The notes: generated from the sequence alone by a model not told the origin. A stretch of 64,000 nucleotides of DNA from Trichopria drosophilae (GCA_030407085.1 CM059584.1:137258001-137322000); one strand, 5' to 3'. Shown: positions 10,846 to 24,577, numbered from the stretch's first letter. Numbers and translations: made by a program.

Positions 10846-11054
10846 AGCTTCGATTGAGTTCAACCCAAAAGTCCCCCAAATTCCCGGTTTTTTTGTAGGC
10901 ATCTTTTTTTATTTGTCTGCGGTTATTTTAAGCCATAAATGAAAATAATCGCCGGAGGGAAACCCAAAATATCTTGATTTTTCGTATTTTTTTAAAGGTT
11001 ATTACAAATATTTCATCTTAATAACGTTTAGATCCAGTTTTTTTACACGAACGT

Positions 11055-11985
11055 TTATATTTTGGCTCTAGAAAGACAATTCCGAAATGGTTTGAATACT
11101 TTTATAGTTTTAAACTCGAAATATTTGCGAAAATAGGCAAAAAAAGTCGTTTTTATTGTTTTTTTGTAAATATAATTTTTGTTTAGGCATTCTACGACAA
11201 AATAGCTCAAAGACAAATTAAAGTACACACAATTATCTGTAAAACTGAAAAAGAGATTGCTGTATCTCATTTCGTTCCAAAGTTAGAGTCCTTTGAAGTT
11301 ACGTTCTAAGGAAAATATTCTGTAGAATGTGCCTCAACTTTCACATATTGTTGATTAACTTTGTTAATAAATGTCAATTGAAAAATTGAAAAAAACAAGT
11401 TCGAGTAGACGTATTTCTGAACAATTCTTAAAAAAAGAAATCTTTCTATCTATTATAGTTTATGAGTTAGAAAGACCTGAAGTACACAGGTTTTAAGTAT
11501 ATTTATTCGACGCTCACCGCACGTTGCAAATCTTTGAAAAATACAGTTTTCTTTCCGTGGAAACCCGCTGGAATCTGTTACTCGGAGGTTTTTGGGGTCG
11601 CTGATTACGAATCTGACCTCAGATTTTCATAATGCAAAATGGCGGATTTAAAATGGCCGACCAAAATATAAAAAGTTACTCGATCGAGATGAAGGGAGTA
11701 CTTGGGGCTTTATAAGGTCGCAGATTAAGAATCTTACCTCAAATTTCCAAAATTTAAAATGGTGGATCCAATATGGTGGATCCAATATGGCGGACTGAAA
11801 TGTAAAAACTTATTTGATCGAGACGAAACTGGATACTCGGGGCTTTTCGAGGTCGGAGATTAAGAATCGAGGCTTACGGGACAAGATTGAGAAGAGCGCT
11901 TTGCGAGTACAACAGTCTCTATTCGTTTTAAATGTACATAAAATATAGAATAAATGAGGTTTTATTATTTAATTTCAGTTATATT
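11055..11985. other. Central part of the palindrome
   Basis: No gene was seen. It contains the inner ends of the inverted arms and two to three diverged GATTACG/ATGGCGG units at 11585-11880. Confidence 0.5.
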
Positions 11986-12282
11986 ATTTTCGTAAATATT
12001 TCGAGTTTAAAACTATAAAAGTATTCAAACCATTTCGGGATTGTCTTTCTAGAGCCAAAATATAAACGTTCGTGTAAAAAAACTGGATCTAAACGTTATT
12101 AGGATGAAATATTTGTAATAACCTTTAAAAAAATAGGAAAAATCAAGATATTTTGGGTTTCCCTCCGGCGATTATTTTCATTTATGGCTTAAAATAACCG
12201 TGAGACAAATAAAAAAAGATGCCTACAAATAAACCGCGAAATTGGGGGACTTTTGGGTTGAACTCAATCGAAGCTCACCGTG

Positions 12283-12592
12283 CCTTTGTTGGTTTGATTA
12301 TACGATCTTACATTTGCCGGTCGGATTATTACATCTTGCCTTTGTTGGTTGGATTATACGATCTTACCTTTGTTGGTTGGATTATTACATCTTGCCTTTG
12401 TTGGTTGGATTTTACGATCTTACATTTGCCGGTCGGATTATTACACCTTGCCTTTGTTCGTTGGATTTTACGACCTACCTTTCCCGGTCGGATTATTACA
12501 TCTTGCCGTTGGTTGGATTTTACGATCTTACATTTGCCGGTTGGATTATTACATCTTGCCTTGGTTGGAGTATTGCCTCTTATATTTGTTAA
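12283..12592 (+). repeat. Minisatellite, right palindrome arm, same orientation as left
   Basis: The same ~56-bp units as at 10566-10845, about five to six copies. Unlike the sequence flanking them, they are in direct orientation relative to the left arm. Confidence 0.8.
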
Positions 12593-12639
12593 ACTTTAAG
12601 GCGTTTCAAGCGAATTGCATTTTATTTTTTAAATGTCGT

Positions 12640-12825
12640 CCGCCATTTTGAATCTGCCATTTTGAATTTTTAAAATCTGACTTCAGATTCGTAATCAGCG
12701 ACCCCAAAACCTCTCCAATTAATAACTTTTAGATAAATTAGATTGATTTTCAAAAAAGTCGTCCGCCATTTTGGATCCGCCATTTTGTATTTTTAAAATC
12801 TGACTTCAGATTCGTAATCAGCAGT
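12640..12825 (-). repeat. Two inverted units of the GATTACG/ATGGCGG repeat
   Basis: ATTCGTAATCAGCG cores near 12690 and 12815, with the ATGGCGG block upstream on the plus strand, mirror the left-arm copies at 9775-10160. Confidence 0.8.
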
Positions 12826-13086
12826 CAAACATCTGTAAAAAATCATATCGTCTGATTTTTTTTAATATTATTATTCGAGTATAAATGTGAAATTGAAGTA
12901 AATTTTTTATTGGACATGGTCAACTTTGACTCCTCATATTCCCGAAACGGGGCATATGCTCACTTTGAAATTTTGCAGGGATTATTGGGTCATCAAATGT
13001 AACCAATTGGCATAACAAAGTTTGAATATTCGAGGTACGAAAAAGGGGCATTTTTTGTATGGGGCTTGCAGAGGCTCTTTGGTTTC

Positions 13087-16000
13087 AGATTTAATTTTGG
13101 GTTTAAATAATATTAATGTTGAAATAAAATTAAATAAAATATGCCAACATAACTAAAAGTTAATAAACGATTAAATGAATATATAATCAAAATCTTCTTC
13201 TTCTTCTCCGTATCTTTCTTAAGTGAAAAACATATTTATAAAAATATTTTCTTTTAATTCCGGAATGTTGACAAGATGAATAATCAAAAACAATGTTAAC
13301 GTTATGTATTTAGCCCTATTCAGAATTTTATTCTGTTTAGAAAAAAAAACAAAAGAACCAGCATTTATAACCATAAAATTAAAAGAAATTATAAAACAAT
13401 GAAATTACAATAAAATTGATTATAGGTCATTCTTTTAACAGTTTTCTAATAATTATGAATATTATCAAAAAATTGTCAAATTACAAAAATTATATACAGG
13501 AAATAAGTAGATATATTTCTTCTCCGAAAGGTTTTTCAGTGTAAAGATGGGAAGAAAAGTATAGAATTAAAATAGAGAGAAAAGACGAAACACTTTCTTA
13601 CCTCTTTATTAAAATATTTCTTTTATAGTTTCAGAAAGATGAAACCGGGAGAGAAAATAAAAACTGCAATAATTGATAAAAAATGTGAATAACTAATTAT
13701 TCAGTAAGAAGTTTTTGTATTTTTTTAATAGAATAAAATTAATTAATTTGAAACTTAACTGTGTGTATATGAAGGCTGATTAAAATCAATTTAGTCGTTC
13801 GACATTCAATTGTACAATAAATGCCACATACATACGTACATACAGAGTAAAATATTTATAGTTGTGGAATTCTTATATTTCTAGTAGAGGAAGATATAGT
13901 TCGATTAAATTTGATTTTTCAAATCTAATATTTACTGAAAATTTATTCTTTTTAATAAAAAAAATTCTCAATATGATTCCTTTTTCTCTTATGTCTTTCA
14001 ATGGCTAATATTTTAAAATTTTCAAAATCAAAAGTACGTCCCATATTCATTCGATGTAAAGTTAGTCCTGTGTATTTTTCTACATCACCACAGATGTTAC
14101 GTTTAAGTTCATTAATTCTGTTTTTTAGCAATCGTCCTGTTTCTTCCTTTACAGTTTTTGCATTTAAAAGTTAGTTTTTATAACTCGATGTTTGGAAGAA
14201 ACATGAAATCATTAAAATATAGTACTTTTGGTATTGTTGATGGTACTGTTGCGGCCGGTGATGGTAATTTTGTGTTTTATAGGTTGGTGAAAAATTAGTC
14301 TAGACCTATGTTGCCGCTGCCTTTTATATGTCCCCACTTGAAACAATGTTTTTTTATGTATTTTTGGTCGCTAAGAACGAATTTTTTGGGTGGAATGCTC
14401 AAAAGTAATCGGTTAATTGTTTATAACAATTTTTTAAAACAATTTAATAATTCTATTCTTTTTGCTTCGGAAAACATTTTTTCATGTTATTTTGATAATT
14501 TTGAACAAACAAAGGTCCTTAGTAACTTTCACATAGGATGACAACTTTTCGAGATAAAAATTCCCAAATTAAAAAAAAAGTCGATTTTTTGCGTTTTTTT
14601 ACACACTACCACACCAATATCGATGGTTTTTTAAATCGACCTAGGCTTAAACTTTTCTTCTTACAAGTTTTTACGTACGAGCCATAGTTTTCAAAATAAT
14701 TGTCAAAGTTTAAAAAAGTGTAGTTTTTTTAAAATGTCGGCGCTGTATCCTTGTGCGACCTTCCAATTGTTTAATGACAAAAACAAAGTGTATTTACATA
14801 TTTTTGGGGTCGCTGAAAACGACTTTGAAGTAGAAATAGAGGACTTTAAAATGGAGGACACAAATTATGATGGAGCACTATGAGACAATTTTTATTATGC
14901 CAATCGAGTTTGTAGCAAAATTATTAGTGCACGGAGAACATTTTTGTGGTTACTAAACATTTGTTCTCCTAACAACTGAAATTGTCAATATTCTAACAGT
15001 TCGGTTTGTTAATCACACAAAACAAAAAATTACTTTCACAGAATTTTTACGATCACCATCTAGGTTTGTTCGGATAATAAACAGTGTTGTCATAAAGGAA
15101 TGGAAGGCATGACAAATGCGTAGCTAAGCGAATGCAGAGGCAAAAAAATGAAAGATAATGGTTGGCGTACACAGAAAATAAAAACCAATTAAGATTTTAT
15201 TTTATATTGCGTTGCACTAAAAAAAAGTTCTGGTTAAAATGACTAAATGCGTTTAGTTGAATATTTTTTTATTATGTTAATTAATTATGTTAATTAATTA
15301 TTCTAGTTAATGTAACTGGAAAATATTTACCAGAAAAATGTTGCCGTTTCTTCTAGTTAAATCTACTAGGCAGATAGTTATAAATGTGAATACTAGATGG
15401 CCGACGATCTCCGTGCATGAAATTAAATTTTTTTTACTCATTTAAGGGCGAGAATTTCGAATAAATTACTTGTTGATCGTGGAGAGACGTCGTGACGCTT
15501 TGCTGGTTGAAATAACCAGATTTCTGTTTATTTTAACCATGCCCTTTTTTATTGTAGGACAATTCAAACCGTCATTTAAGGTTAAATCTGCTACATATAC
15601 ATATATGTGCCAGTGTAATAAATAAAGCTGAAAATCATATTCACATAACCTACAAATTGTAAGCGCGGACTTCGGTATGGCTGTTTTCAACAAATCGAAC
15701 TGTTCCAAGGACAATCGCTTTATTCTTGTAGTAGAGTCAAATTGCTCCTTGAGCAAAAATAAATTCAGAAACTAAACTGTAACGGGGACTAATCTAGCTT
15801 TGTTAACATAATAATTCTTTTTTCTCCGTGTGTCTTTCATGGTCACTGATTACGAATTCGAAATAAAAATTGCAAAATCAAAATGGCGAATCCAATATGG
15901 CATATCCTTCACGGGCTAACTTTTACTGTGCCAATCGTATTCTTGCTAAAATGTGATCACTGATTTTTAATATATTTGAATTACTACTAGTTGCTACTAC

Positions 16001-19000
16001 TGCAATTATAAAAGGTAATTTTGTGATCTACAATACTTAATTTATATGATTAAAACAACAAGGCTTTCTGCGTTAACTCAGAAACAAATCGTGTTCGTTT
16101 CCGTAAAATAATCGACCTCATTTTGACGTTAGCAACTAAACGATGATTTTATGCAAGTTTTTACTTAACTTTCAGAACGATAAAATATATTACACCTCCT
16201 TCTCTAACGGTATGCTATAAACTCTTGCATCCCAGCTTCTGCATTCAATATACCATGAAGTCGTAAATCGTGAAGGAAATATGAACTGCTGGAAATACAT
16301 TTCTACATGCCTTTAAGCACAGCTTATATTTACTTCTGTTTTTTGATATATTGCGATATTATTGCTAATAAGAGGATGTTTAAAAGTATATTTTTGAAAT
16401 TCAAAATCTATGTCATATTTGCATTCCGTCGAAGTCCCCTCCACTTGCCGTTCGTTCTGGACTGCATCACTCTAGCGGCTTATGACTGTCGGTGCAGTTC
16501 TCGTTTCATAGTGTGCACACCCAGTGGCTGTCACCTGTGCTTCAAGTGATTGTGTTTTCTACATTTGTTTTTATTTTGATAAGCTCTTTTAAAAAATGCT
16601 AATGTACAGGACATTTTTATACGTATGTATAATAACATATATTGTACTTGCACTGATTCGTTAAAAAAATTAGTAATAGCTAAGAACGATTCAAAATTTA
16701 ACACTATCCATTTATAAGAATATGAGTTGTCAGTTTGACCGATCGTCAATATTGTACTGCCGTGTGGTTTATAACTTGGGATGATAAGATATGTGGAAGA
16801 ACGTTCACTTCAACTTAAAATCCCATTAGGTAATTTCACGAATTAACAAAATGCTGCTGAGAAATTAAACGAGATTAATAACAGTTGGTCGAACTGAACT
16901 GTCATAATTTCCATTCGTAGTTCACAAAATTTTGATCATCCATGTACAAAATGAACTCCTTTTCGCCCGCTGATTTCACCATGTTGTAAAAAATGTTTGG
17001 AACATTAATAATTTCTTGAAATATTCGAGGATGACCTTACAGGTATGTGAAAAAAACAAATTGCTTTGAATAAATAGGAAACAGAAATATAAAACTGCGA
17101 AGAACCTTTCGAAAATCATGTAACATTTTTAATTATGAAATAACTGTTAAAAAATGCCGTTTGCGAGGCTACTAATTATCGCACATTCGTTTAGATACAT
17201 CGTTTCAATTTGAATCTCAGTCTCTGCAATACAATGCCAAAGATGTTATAAATAAAAATATTCCTTGTTTTATTGCTTAATAGTAACAATAAAATCGAAA
17301 ACATTCACAAAATAAACTAACGTGTAATGACTACAATAAAATTGAAATTATCTAAATTTTGGAATAATATTAAACGTTTGCTAATTACTTCTTTTCACGT
17401 TTGAATCGATTGTGATATTCCAAACATAACATTATACAAAGTTTTTGCGATTCTTTTTAAGAATTTATTTTCTGATAAGTGATACTAATTTAAATACAAA
17501 AACAAATAAAATATAGTTATAACGATAAGCAATAGAGGTAAACGAAAAATAAGACCATTCTTCATCTTATTTTGTATTACTTCTATGTTATTTTTATCAG
17601 TTTTTCGTAACTTTCTTGTGATATTATTTATTATTTTCCTGAAATTTTTTTTCGTCGTTTTCTCGTAGTTCTTCATCATTTTCTCTTAGTTTTATTTAAT
17701 AGTCACAGAAATATACATTGTCTTTAAAAATATCCATTTTTTCTAATGATTTGTTCTAATCCATATATGAAGACCTAGTGTAATACTTTTTACATTTTTC
17801 ACTCTTTCGAGTTAGGTTCTGCCTTTTTTCTCTTCAGAATATAACAAAATTTTCACTTATGAAACCACAAGAGATTTAAAATTATCTGGTAATTCCCGAT
17901 GGATTCGTTACAAATAAATGAAGAAGCCTCTTGATGCTCGTTATTTTTCTGGAAAACTTAATGACTTATGTGCAGGGAATTACCAGATTAATTTTGGAGC
18001 TTGCGTGGTATTCGGCAGATATTTTTTCGTATTAAAATTTCGCCCAATAGAATTGCATAAAAAAAGAGAATTCCACTTATTTTTAAATTTAAACTTTATA
18101 GGGATCAACTTGAATGCCAACCTTTTATGTTTATATGTATGTCGACAAATCCACAGAACTTTTAACATCTCTTTGAAATAAGGTGACACAATAATATAAG
18201 GAAATAAATATGTTCACTATTAAAATATATTAAAAACTATTTAAAACTTCGTGATAAGTTTTGTAGAAATATAAAATTAATTTAGATTAACTATCGCAAT
18301 TTTCATGCCATATCATTAATCGTTTTAACTCAGAGTCCAATTTGTTACTAACATAAAAACGAAATTACGGTGTCACTCATCTACGTGCTGCTTTTGATTG
18401 ATTCTATTTAGGTTTATTCATTTTTACTTTAAACGTGATTATTTTAAAAATTTCCGTTTTTACTGCGGCACAATTAGAATAAAAAATATTTTTAATTACT
18501 TCTTTCTGTGATCGTAATCCATTTTCATACTTCATCAAAAAATAATGACAGCGCCTTTAGATTTTGTAAATTGGTGACTACCACTGATCCCGGATGGCTT
18601 TACTTCTACGGATCTTGGTTATACGATTTGCAAAAGGCTTCAAATACATTTCAGTAATTATAGTGCAGTTTTCTTGGTTGCTGATTACAAATCTGAAGTT
18701 AGAAATTTGAAATTCAATGTGGCGGAACCAATATGACGGACAAAACTATCAAAATATAATCTAAAGTGGGCAAAAATCGAAGATCAGAATGTGAATTCAA
18801 AATGCCGGATTAACTTACCAAATGCAACTTAAATTTGACAGAATTTCACATTAAGAGGTTTACTAAGTCACTAATTTGGAATCTGGTAACAGAATTTTTA
18901 AATTCACTAAAGAGAATACAACATTATAGCCATTAACAAAAAATAATAATAATTTACATCGATTAAGATGTAAGTTAAACACTCGGATAGGACTGAATAC

Positions 19001-20019
19001 GAATTTACCTTTTAAATTATTATTTATCGTGCTCAGAGTGTACGCAAAACCCACCTTATGCTCCTTATGCATTACCACCATCAAAATTTTCACTTATTAC
19101 ACCTCAGAAAAAATAAAGTCCGCAAAAAGTGCAAGAAGTAAAGAGACCTCGCAACTTCGTATATGAAAAAAAATATTAGTGGGGTCCCTATGTATATTAC
19201 ACGCAGTTATAATAAAGACAATGTCGTTAATTTATCAACGTATTATTATTATTATTATTATGGAAATTTTCAATCGATTTTTTTAAATTTTCAATCTTGA
19301 CAACTGATTCGAAATCGACGGCTTCAAAAATCCCTGCGAAACTAGTTTCATTTAAATAAAACAGTTTTTCGCATTTTGGTCCGCCTTTTTGAATTTAAAA
19401 AACGTGATAATGGATTCGTAATCTGCGATTTAAAAACTCATGATTAGCGAGTTTCGTCCAAAGTATGTAACATATTATATTCTGATCCACCGTAATGGTT
19501 CGCCATTTTGAATTTTTAAAATGAACTACAGATTCGTAATCAGCGACATCTGAAACCTATCAGAACCGAATGTCATTGAAGTCAAGCAATTTTTCGAATT
19601 TTGTTCGTCATATTAGATCGCCATTTTGAATTTAAAAAATCTGTCAATAGATTCGCAGTTAGTGGCTTATAAATTCCTCAGAAACTGAGTTTTATTTACA
19701 TTGAACAATTTTTCGTATTGTATATAACTTAACTCGTATTAAACATAACCTAATTGCTAACATCCGCCACCAAAAAAAAAAATAGAACCACATTGCATTA
19801 AAATCGAGCAATTTTTCACCTTTTATCCTCCATTTTGGATTTTGCACTCACGCCGTGTCATAAAAATTGTACACGCGCATGATTTTCAGTTCTGAATGGC
19901 AGCCTGAATATATGGTCGAAAGGAAACCATTGTGCCACAAAATAAACACTAAAAATGTTTTGGTGGTAAAAATTAAAAGTTTCGTGGCTTTGCCCATACG
20001 ATACACGTAAAATGTCAAA
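13087..20019. other. AT-rich intergenic DNA with scattered repeat relics
   Basis: No conserved exon was recognised on either strand. Isolated diverged copies of the GATTACG/ATGGCGG repeat lie near 14810-14870, 15840-15900, 18670-18800 and 19370-19660 (the last group inverted). A CTTCTTCTTCTTCTCC run occurs near 13194, a GC-richer block of unknown meaning at about 16430-16550, and a short inverted pair CTGGTAATTCCC/GGGAATTACCAG at about 17886-17988. Short open frames (for example on the minus strand at 15466-15756 and 17485-17679) look like chance. Confidence 0.5.
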
Positions 20020-20065
20020 TTGTTAAAAATTCCTCCAACATTTCGTCACCATGCCTTAGGGTATT

Positions 20066-20437
20066 GTGTTTTACTTGCCTCTTTTGTTATTTTCCTTCTC
20101 TTTGTGGTTTTGCAGTCAGTTTTTAAAAATATTTTGTACTTTACTTATTTTTTTTCGATGTTTCATATTTTTAGCATGTATTTTCTTCTCTGTTTTAAAT
20201 TATTTTCCCTTTTATTGTGTTTTTGTTGCTATATCGTTTATCTGTGCTGTATTGTTATTAATTCTTCTGTTCATTACGGTAATTTTCACCTATTTTCCCG
20301 TTATTTTTTTGTCAGTATTCCTCACTGCACTTTATTTTAAGCATATTGAACTTTTGACCGATCAATTGAGTGTCAAGGAAGAAGAACCGGTCAAGCGCTC
20401 GATGCCAGTAATTAACAGACAGGAGTCAAACAAATAA
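20066..20437 (+). other. Unassigned 123-residue hydrophobic open frame
   Basis: The frame is very rich in Phe, Leu, Ile and Cys over the first ~90 residues, then ends with a charged tail (EEEPVKRSMPVINRQESNK). It has no family resemblance, and its composition follows from a T-rich strand. It ends exactly where the foldback element at 20438 starts. It could be a chance frame or a terminal exon of an unknown membrane protein; chance is favoured. Confidence 0.15.
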
Positions 20438-21064
20438 AATCGAATTGGAAAAAATTCCGCCATATAGAGAATTTCAAACAGAACAATGTTTACATTTAAT
20501 ATTTTATAACTCGACTTCAACTTTTTTAAGAAATCATTAAAAAGTGAAAAATTTCACTGGCCGCTAATTCACAATTTTTTAATTATATATCACGATATCT
20601 CGTGAACTATCAAACGAAACGACTGGAAATTTTAACTATACTTATAGTAATTCAAAAATGAATACAAGATTAGCAAATTTTATCTTCTTTTTTTTTAATA
20701 CAGGCATGGCGTGTCTTTGTTTCTCTGCCCAGCTCGCTATACACCCGGTGACCCGACTCTCGAAAATTCTAGCGCTAAATTAAAATTAAGTCTGTATAAA
20801 ACAAAAAATAAGGTAAAATTGTTAACCTTCTATTTCTGTTTGAATTATTATATTGTATAAGTAGTTAAAATTTCAAGTCATGTCGTTTGATAGTTTACGA
20901 GATATCGTCATATATAATTCAAAAGTTGTTAATTAGCGGTCAGTGACATTTTTTACTTTTTAATGATTTTTTAAAAAAGTTGAAGTCGAATTAAACAATG
21001 TTAAATGTAGACATTGTTCTGTTTGAAATTCTCTATATGACGATATTTTTTTGCAATTCGATTG
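20438..21064. mobile_element. ~627-bp foldback MITE with ~220-bp inverted arms
   Basis: The left arm starts AATCGAATTGGAAAAAATTC and the right arm, read on the minus strand, starts AATCGAATTGCAAAAAAATA; similarity continues through CATATAGAGAATTTCAAACA and the palindromic GATATCTCGTGAACTATC region. The ~210-bp loop (about 20650-20860) holds a GC-richer stretch with ACACCCGGTGACCCG. No transposase. Confidence 0.8.
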
Positions 21065-21165
21065 AAAAAATAGATTGAAAGAAACAACATTGCGAAATGT
21101 AAACAAAATCGCAGCTCGTTTTACCAACAGCGAGTATCTGCTTGAAAAATCGTTTTCGAAATATT

Positions 21166-21231
21166 GTTCCCTGCACGGGGCTCGAACTCATGACCTACGA
21201 CTTCGTAATCCAGTGCGCTACCGTATTTGTC
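21166..21231 (-). pseudogene. tRNA-like relic (Arg-ACG-like anticodon loop)
   Basis: On the minus strand a GGTAGCGCACTGG block resembles a D-arm/A-box, a TTACGAA heptamer matches an ACG anticodon loop, and GAGTTCGAGCCCC resembles the T-arm/B-box with four of five stem pairs. The anticodon stem does not close and no acceptor stem pairs, so it is not a functional tRNA. It could be a tRNA-derived SINE head or a decayed tRNA. Confidence 0.45.
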
Positions 21232-22789
21232 AAAATAAATGTTAAAAAATTAGAAAAATCGCTTTCGATATTTTTTCTTCAAGATTTTTATTACCATTTG
21301 TAATTAGACCGCAAAAATAAACCAGAAATGCAACTTGATCGTTTTGTTGCTTGAATCAGTGCTCAAAATTAAACATAAAAAAAATATTATCAAAAACCAA
21401 GAAAATATGAACGGAAAAACATAATATGAATTTATGCCAAAAGAATAGGGGAGATTAGTGATGAACGGCGAACTCAAGACATCATAGAAAATAATCCTAC
21501 AAACTACAAAATTTGTTTTTGGAGTTTTGTTATTTGAGAATTGAGTTATCGATTTTTATCAGGCAAACATCACTTAGGACGAAGTGGAGGATTTTTGGAT
21601 CCGTTTTTGTTTTGCATATGAATGTTTCTTACTTAAATTAGGCAGTGAAAACTAAAAAAAATATAAGTATAATAGAATAATATGATGTACGGATTTAGTT
21701 TCTTTATTTTCATTAGTATGTAAAAACAATTTATCTTCGTTTCAGAATCTTCCTGAATATTAATCATAACAAAGGGTCGGAAGTAACGCAAAAAGCAGAA
21801 CTGTATTAAGTTGATGTTTTCAATTTGGCGAAACAGAACCCAACTACTACTATATCACAATAAAATGGAACCAATTGAAAAATGAATAATTTAATTTTAA
21901 TTTTTAAACGTCTGGAGATATTATATTAATAGTAAAAGATTTATGTTAAACATGGCGTAAACTATCTTGATTGCAAAGAGTATGGATACGGCCCAATAGC
22001 TTTGGAGGAATGCGTTTTGGGGGGAAAAATGTTCAGAAAAAAGTTTTTTGAATACAAAAATGTTCCAATTAACAAAAAAGGAAATAATTGAATTATTATT
22101 ATTACATAATTATCTGATTTTTACGTATTTTACCTGCTTTAATTACTGATAAATAGTTTATGATTGTAAAAGGTCTAAATTTAATTCTATGAGCCTTATA
22201 ACCAAAATATGATTCAATTAATTATCTTAAGTTGTAATCTTGAGTGTCGTGAAAAATTACAAATTGTATGTATATCATAATATTTAAGACCTCGTGATAT
22301 AGGTCAGTTTCTACCATTGGACTGTTGTCGTAGAACTGATGACTATATGAAAACATAATACTCTGCATATATGCACATTCTTTGATCAAGTTTCACCTTG
22401 TAAAAGATAACTTTACTCACTGTTATAATAAATTGCCTTGAACAAGTGGAAAGTTCATTGTTCGTAAAGGGGAGTTAACTATTTAAAATAATTTCTGGTA
22501 TACTATCGACCTCTTTATCTTATCTTTTTGTGTTAAATCAAATAATAGTAGATCGAATTATTCAATGTGAGATAGAAACTCGATGGTAGGGATTACGTCT
22601 AAATATAGGCGAATTTTTTGCTAATATGGTCAGTTTCTCCATCCAAAATGAAACGGTTGTGTGGATAGTTTTTAGATACTTCTTTTAATAAATTATGGAA
22701 GCTTCGGCTCTGTTTGTGCACAGAATTATTCCGAATATTTAACAGAAGAAACCTAATCCTTTATTTGTACATTTTGGACTTTTTACGCA
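21232..22789. other. AT-rich spacer
   Basis: No exon, RNA gene or strong repeat was recognised. Confidence 0.5.
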
Positions 22790-23680
22790 GTGACTGTTCA
22801 TTTATTTATACGTAAATTGAACAAAATTAAATCCCCTAAAGAAAGACACAGATTTACATTTAGTCACATTTAAAACCAATTTGTTCCCTTGAGATCATCA
22901 AATTTCCAATGACTCCAAATCGCTTTGCAACTTTGAGACATTATGAGGAGACCTAGTGTTTGTATATAATTTAACACCGTCTGCAAAAATTAAAACATTC
23001 CAATAAAGTATTGAATGTATTATAACATTTATAAATAAAACAAAAAGGATAGGACTTCGATGTAATCATTAATTCTCACAAACGATTTTCTATCGCTGAT
23101 AAAAAAAGATACCCATGCAAAGAGATTACCCTGGATACCCATGGATGTAATTTTAATCGACATTGGTACGAACAAAAACATTCTGATGAAAGCACTGATA
23201 TATGTGGAAAGTCGTTCCAAATAACAGATGGGAGGTTGTAATCACCAAAAAGAATAATTTCAGTCTCTTAGACTTTCCAACTGTTTTTATATTTCCTCAA
23301 CATGATTTGAGTAAACTTCAGATTCAGAACGAGGTGCAATGTAGGTTAAACCAAGTAGTGATTATATTTTTCTGAAATGCATACTAACGAACAATTGTTC
23401 AATATCTTGCTGAGACAAATCACATTTTTAACTGGAATGTCATTTCGTATCGCCAAAAATTATACACCACCTCCATATCCTTTTGAGCCTCTAACAGTTT
23501 CTCCATCTCTGTGAAAGATGTTGTATTCCTAAAATCCTAATTCAGAATTATTAATCTGTGGGTGAAGATAAGTTTCAGTAAGAAGGATAACATCTTAAGT
23601 AGTAGTAAGCGTCGAGAACGTATGAATTTTGTCAGTAATATTCATAATTGTTCAAATAAGGTTTATATTTCGGCATAATG
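22790..23680 (-). pseudogene. Eroded LINE with endonuclease and reverse-transcriptase remnants
   Basis: Read on the minus strand from ~23670, frames broken by stops and shifts give ILLTETYLHP and GYGGGV (AP-endonuclease part). Then come YIAPRSESE and GDYNLPS (late endonuclease), WVSFFISDRKSFVRIND (RT palm), and FADGVKLYTNTRSPHNVSK, which occupies the position of the catalytic FADD box but reads FADG. Order and spacing match a jockey/I-type LINE with a large deletion between endonuclease and RT. Many stops and the lost second Asp show it is long dead. Confidence 0.7.
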
Positions 23681-24577
23681 ACATTTTGAAGAGCTTATGT
23701 TGATTCTGGATGAAACAACATTTCTAGTTGAAGTTCATAGATTTCGTGCACTTTTGATGGTGGATATGAATCGATCCCGCAATTTTATTAATGCGAATAA
23801 AAAAAAAACAAAAAATAACACACATATTTTTGTTCATTTTTATTTAAAATGCGCCCTATTGGGTTTTGGAGCCATTAAGATGTAATTCTGAGTACGCCAA
23901 TTAAAAAAGTACCCTCATTTTATTTTTTTACTGCAGAAAATAAGTATCAAACTACAATTGAGAATTGTACTTTTCTGGGACTTAATAGGCCGAGTATAAA
24001 TTGTTTAGTAGTTTATTTGTTCTTATAGTTTGTATAAGTTTTGTATGAAGCATTTATTAAAGCAGTAATTGTTCCAGAAATTTGCCCGAGTTTGTTTAAT
24101 ATAAATTTTATTTAAAATATATAAACTTGTCTTTACATTAATTAATCATTTACAATTAAAGAAACATTTAAAAAGTATCGTTATACGGGGTAAAAATATT
24201 GATTTTAGTAATCAACTTAAAATTGTTTTCACTACAGCAAAATTTCGAATGTAGTGAAAAATCCATTTGGCACTGAATTATGCAGTTTTGTAACAGTTGG
24301 ACTTAATCTTCTTAATTAATGACATTAATCACCGAAAATACTTTTATGTATTTTATCTAGCAATAAATCTGCACTATTACAATTAAAGATCAGTAAATGC
24401 ATGAAATGACATTGTTATAACGAATTAGCTGCAAGTACAAATTAATTATTTAGAAAATTAGAAACATGGCACTATTGCATTTTTTGTAGCGCATGTACAA
24501 GAGAATAGGATGAGGCGAAATAAGCACCAAAATTCCGATCTACGTAAGTTTTTTAGTATTGTACTACAACCTCTTTA
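23681..24577. other. AT-rich spacer
   Basis: No gene or clear repeat was seen. Confidence 0.5.

Larger units (their letters stand above)
9510..13086. repeat. 3.6-kb nested palindrome
   Basis: Outer arms (about 9512-9830 and 12800-13086) are reverse complements beginning AAAGAGCCTCTG and including CCCCATACAAAAATGCCCC. Inner arms (about 10846-11135 and 11986-12283) are also inverted, with GAGCTTCGATTGAGTTCAAC at the outer edge and GTATTCAAACCATTTCGG inside. Between outer and inner arms sit copies of the GATTACG/ATGGCGG repeat and a minisatellite on each side. The ~850-bp central loop carries further copies of the repeat at 11585-11880. No transposase or conserved gene is visible. Confidence 0.85.

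Noticed and set aside
10580..10857. Overlapping frames with repeated CLCWLDFTIL-like motifs (also 12219-12651)
   Set aside because: They follow from the ~56-bp minisatellite; several frames are open at once and there is no start context or homologue.
15466..15756. 96-residue minus-strand frame with some Cys/His
   Set aside because: The Cys/His spacing fits no zinc-finger pattern, and no family was recognised.
14932..15832. CACGGAGAA words facing each other, a possible TIR element
   Set aside because: The match is only ~9 bp, with a third copy inside; no target duplication.
17485..17679. Lys/Asn-rich minus-strand frame
   Set aside because: Low-complexity AT-rich DNA; no conserved motif.
20020..20437. 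Hydrophobic frames suggesting a membrane protein
   Set aside because: Two overlapping frames are both hydrophobic, as expected of a T-rich strand. Kept only as a low-confidence entry.
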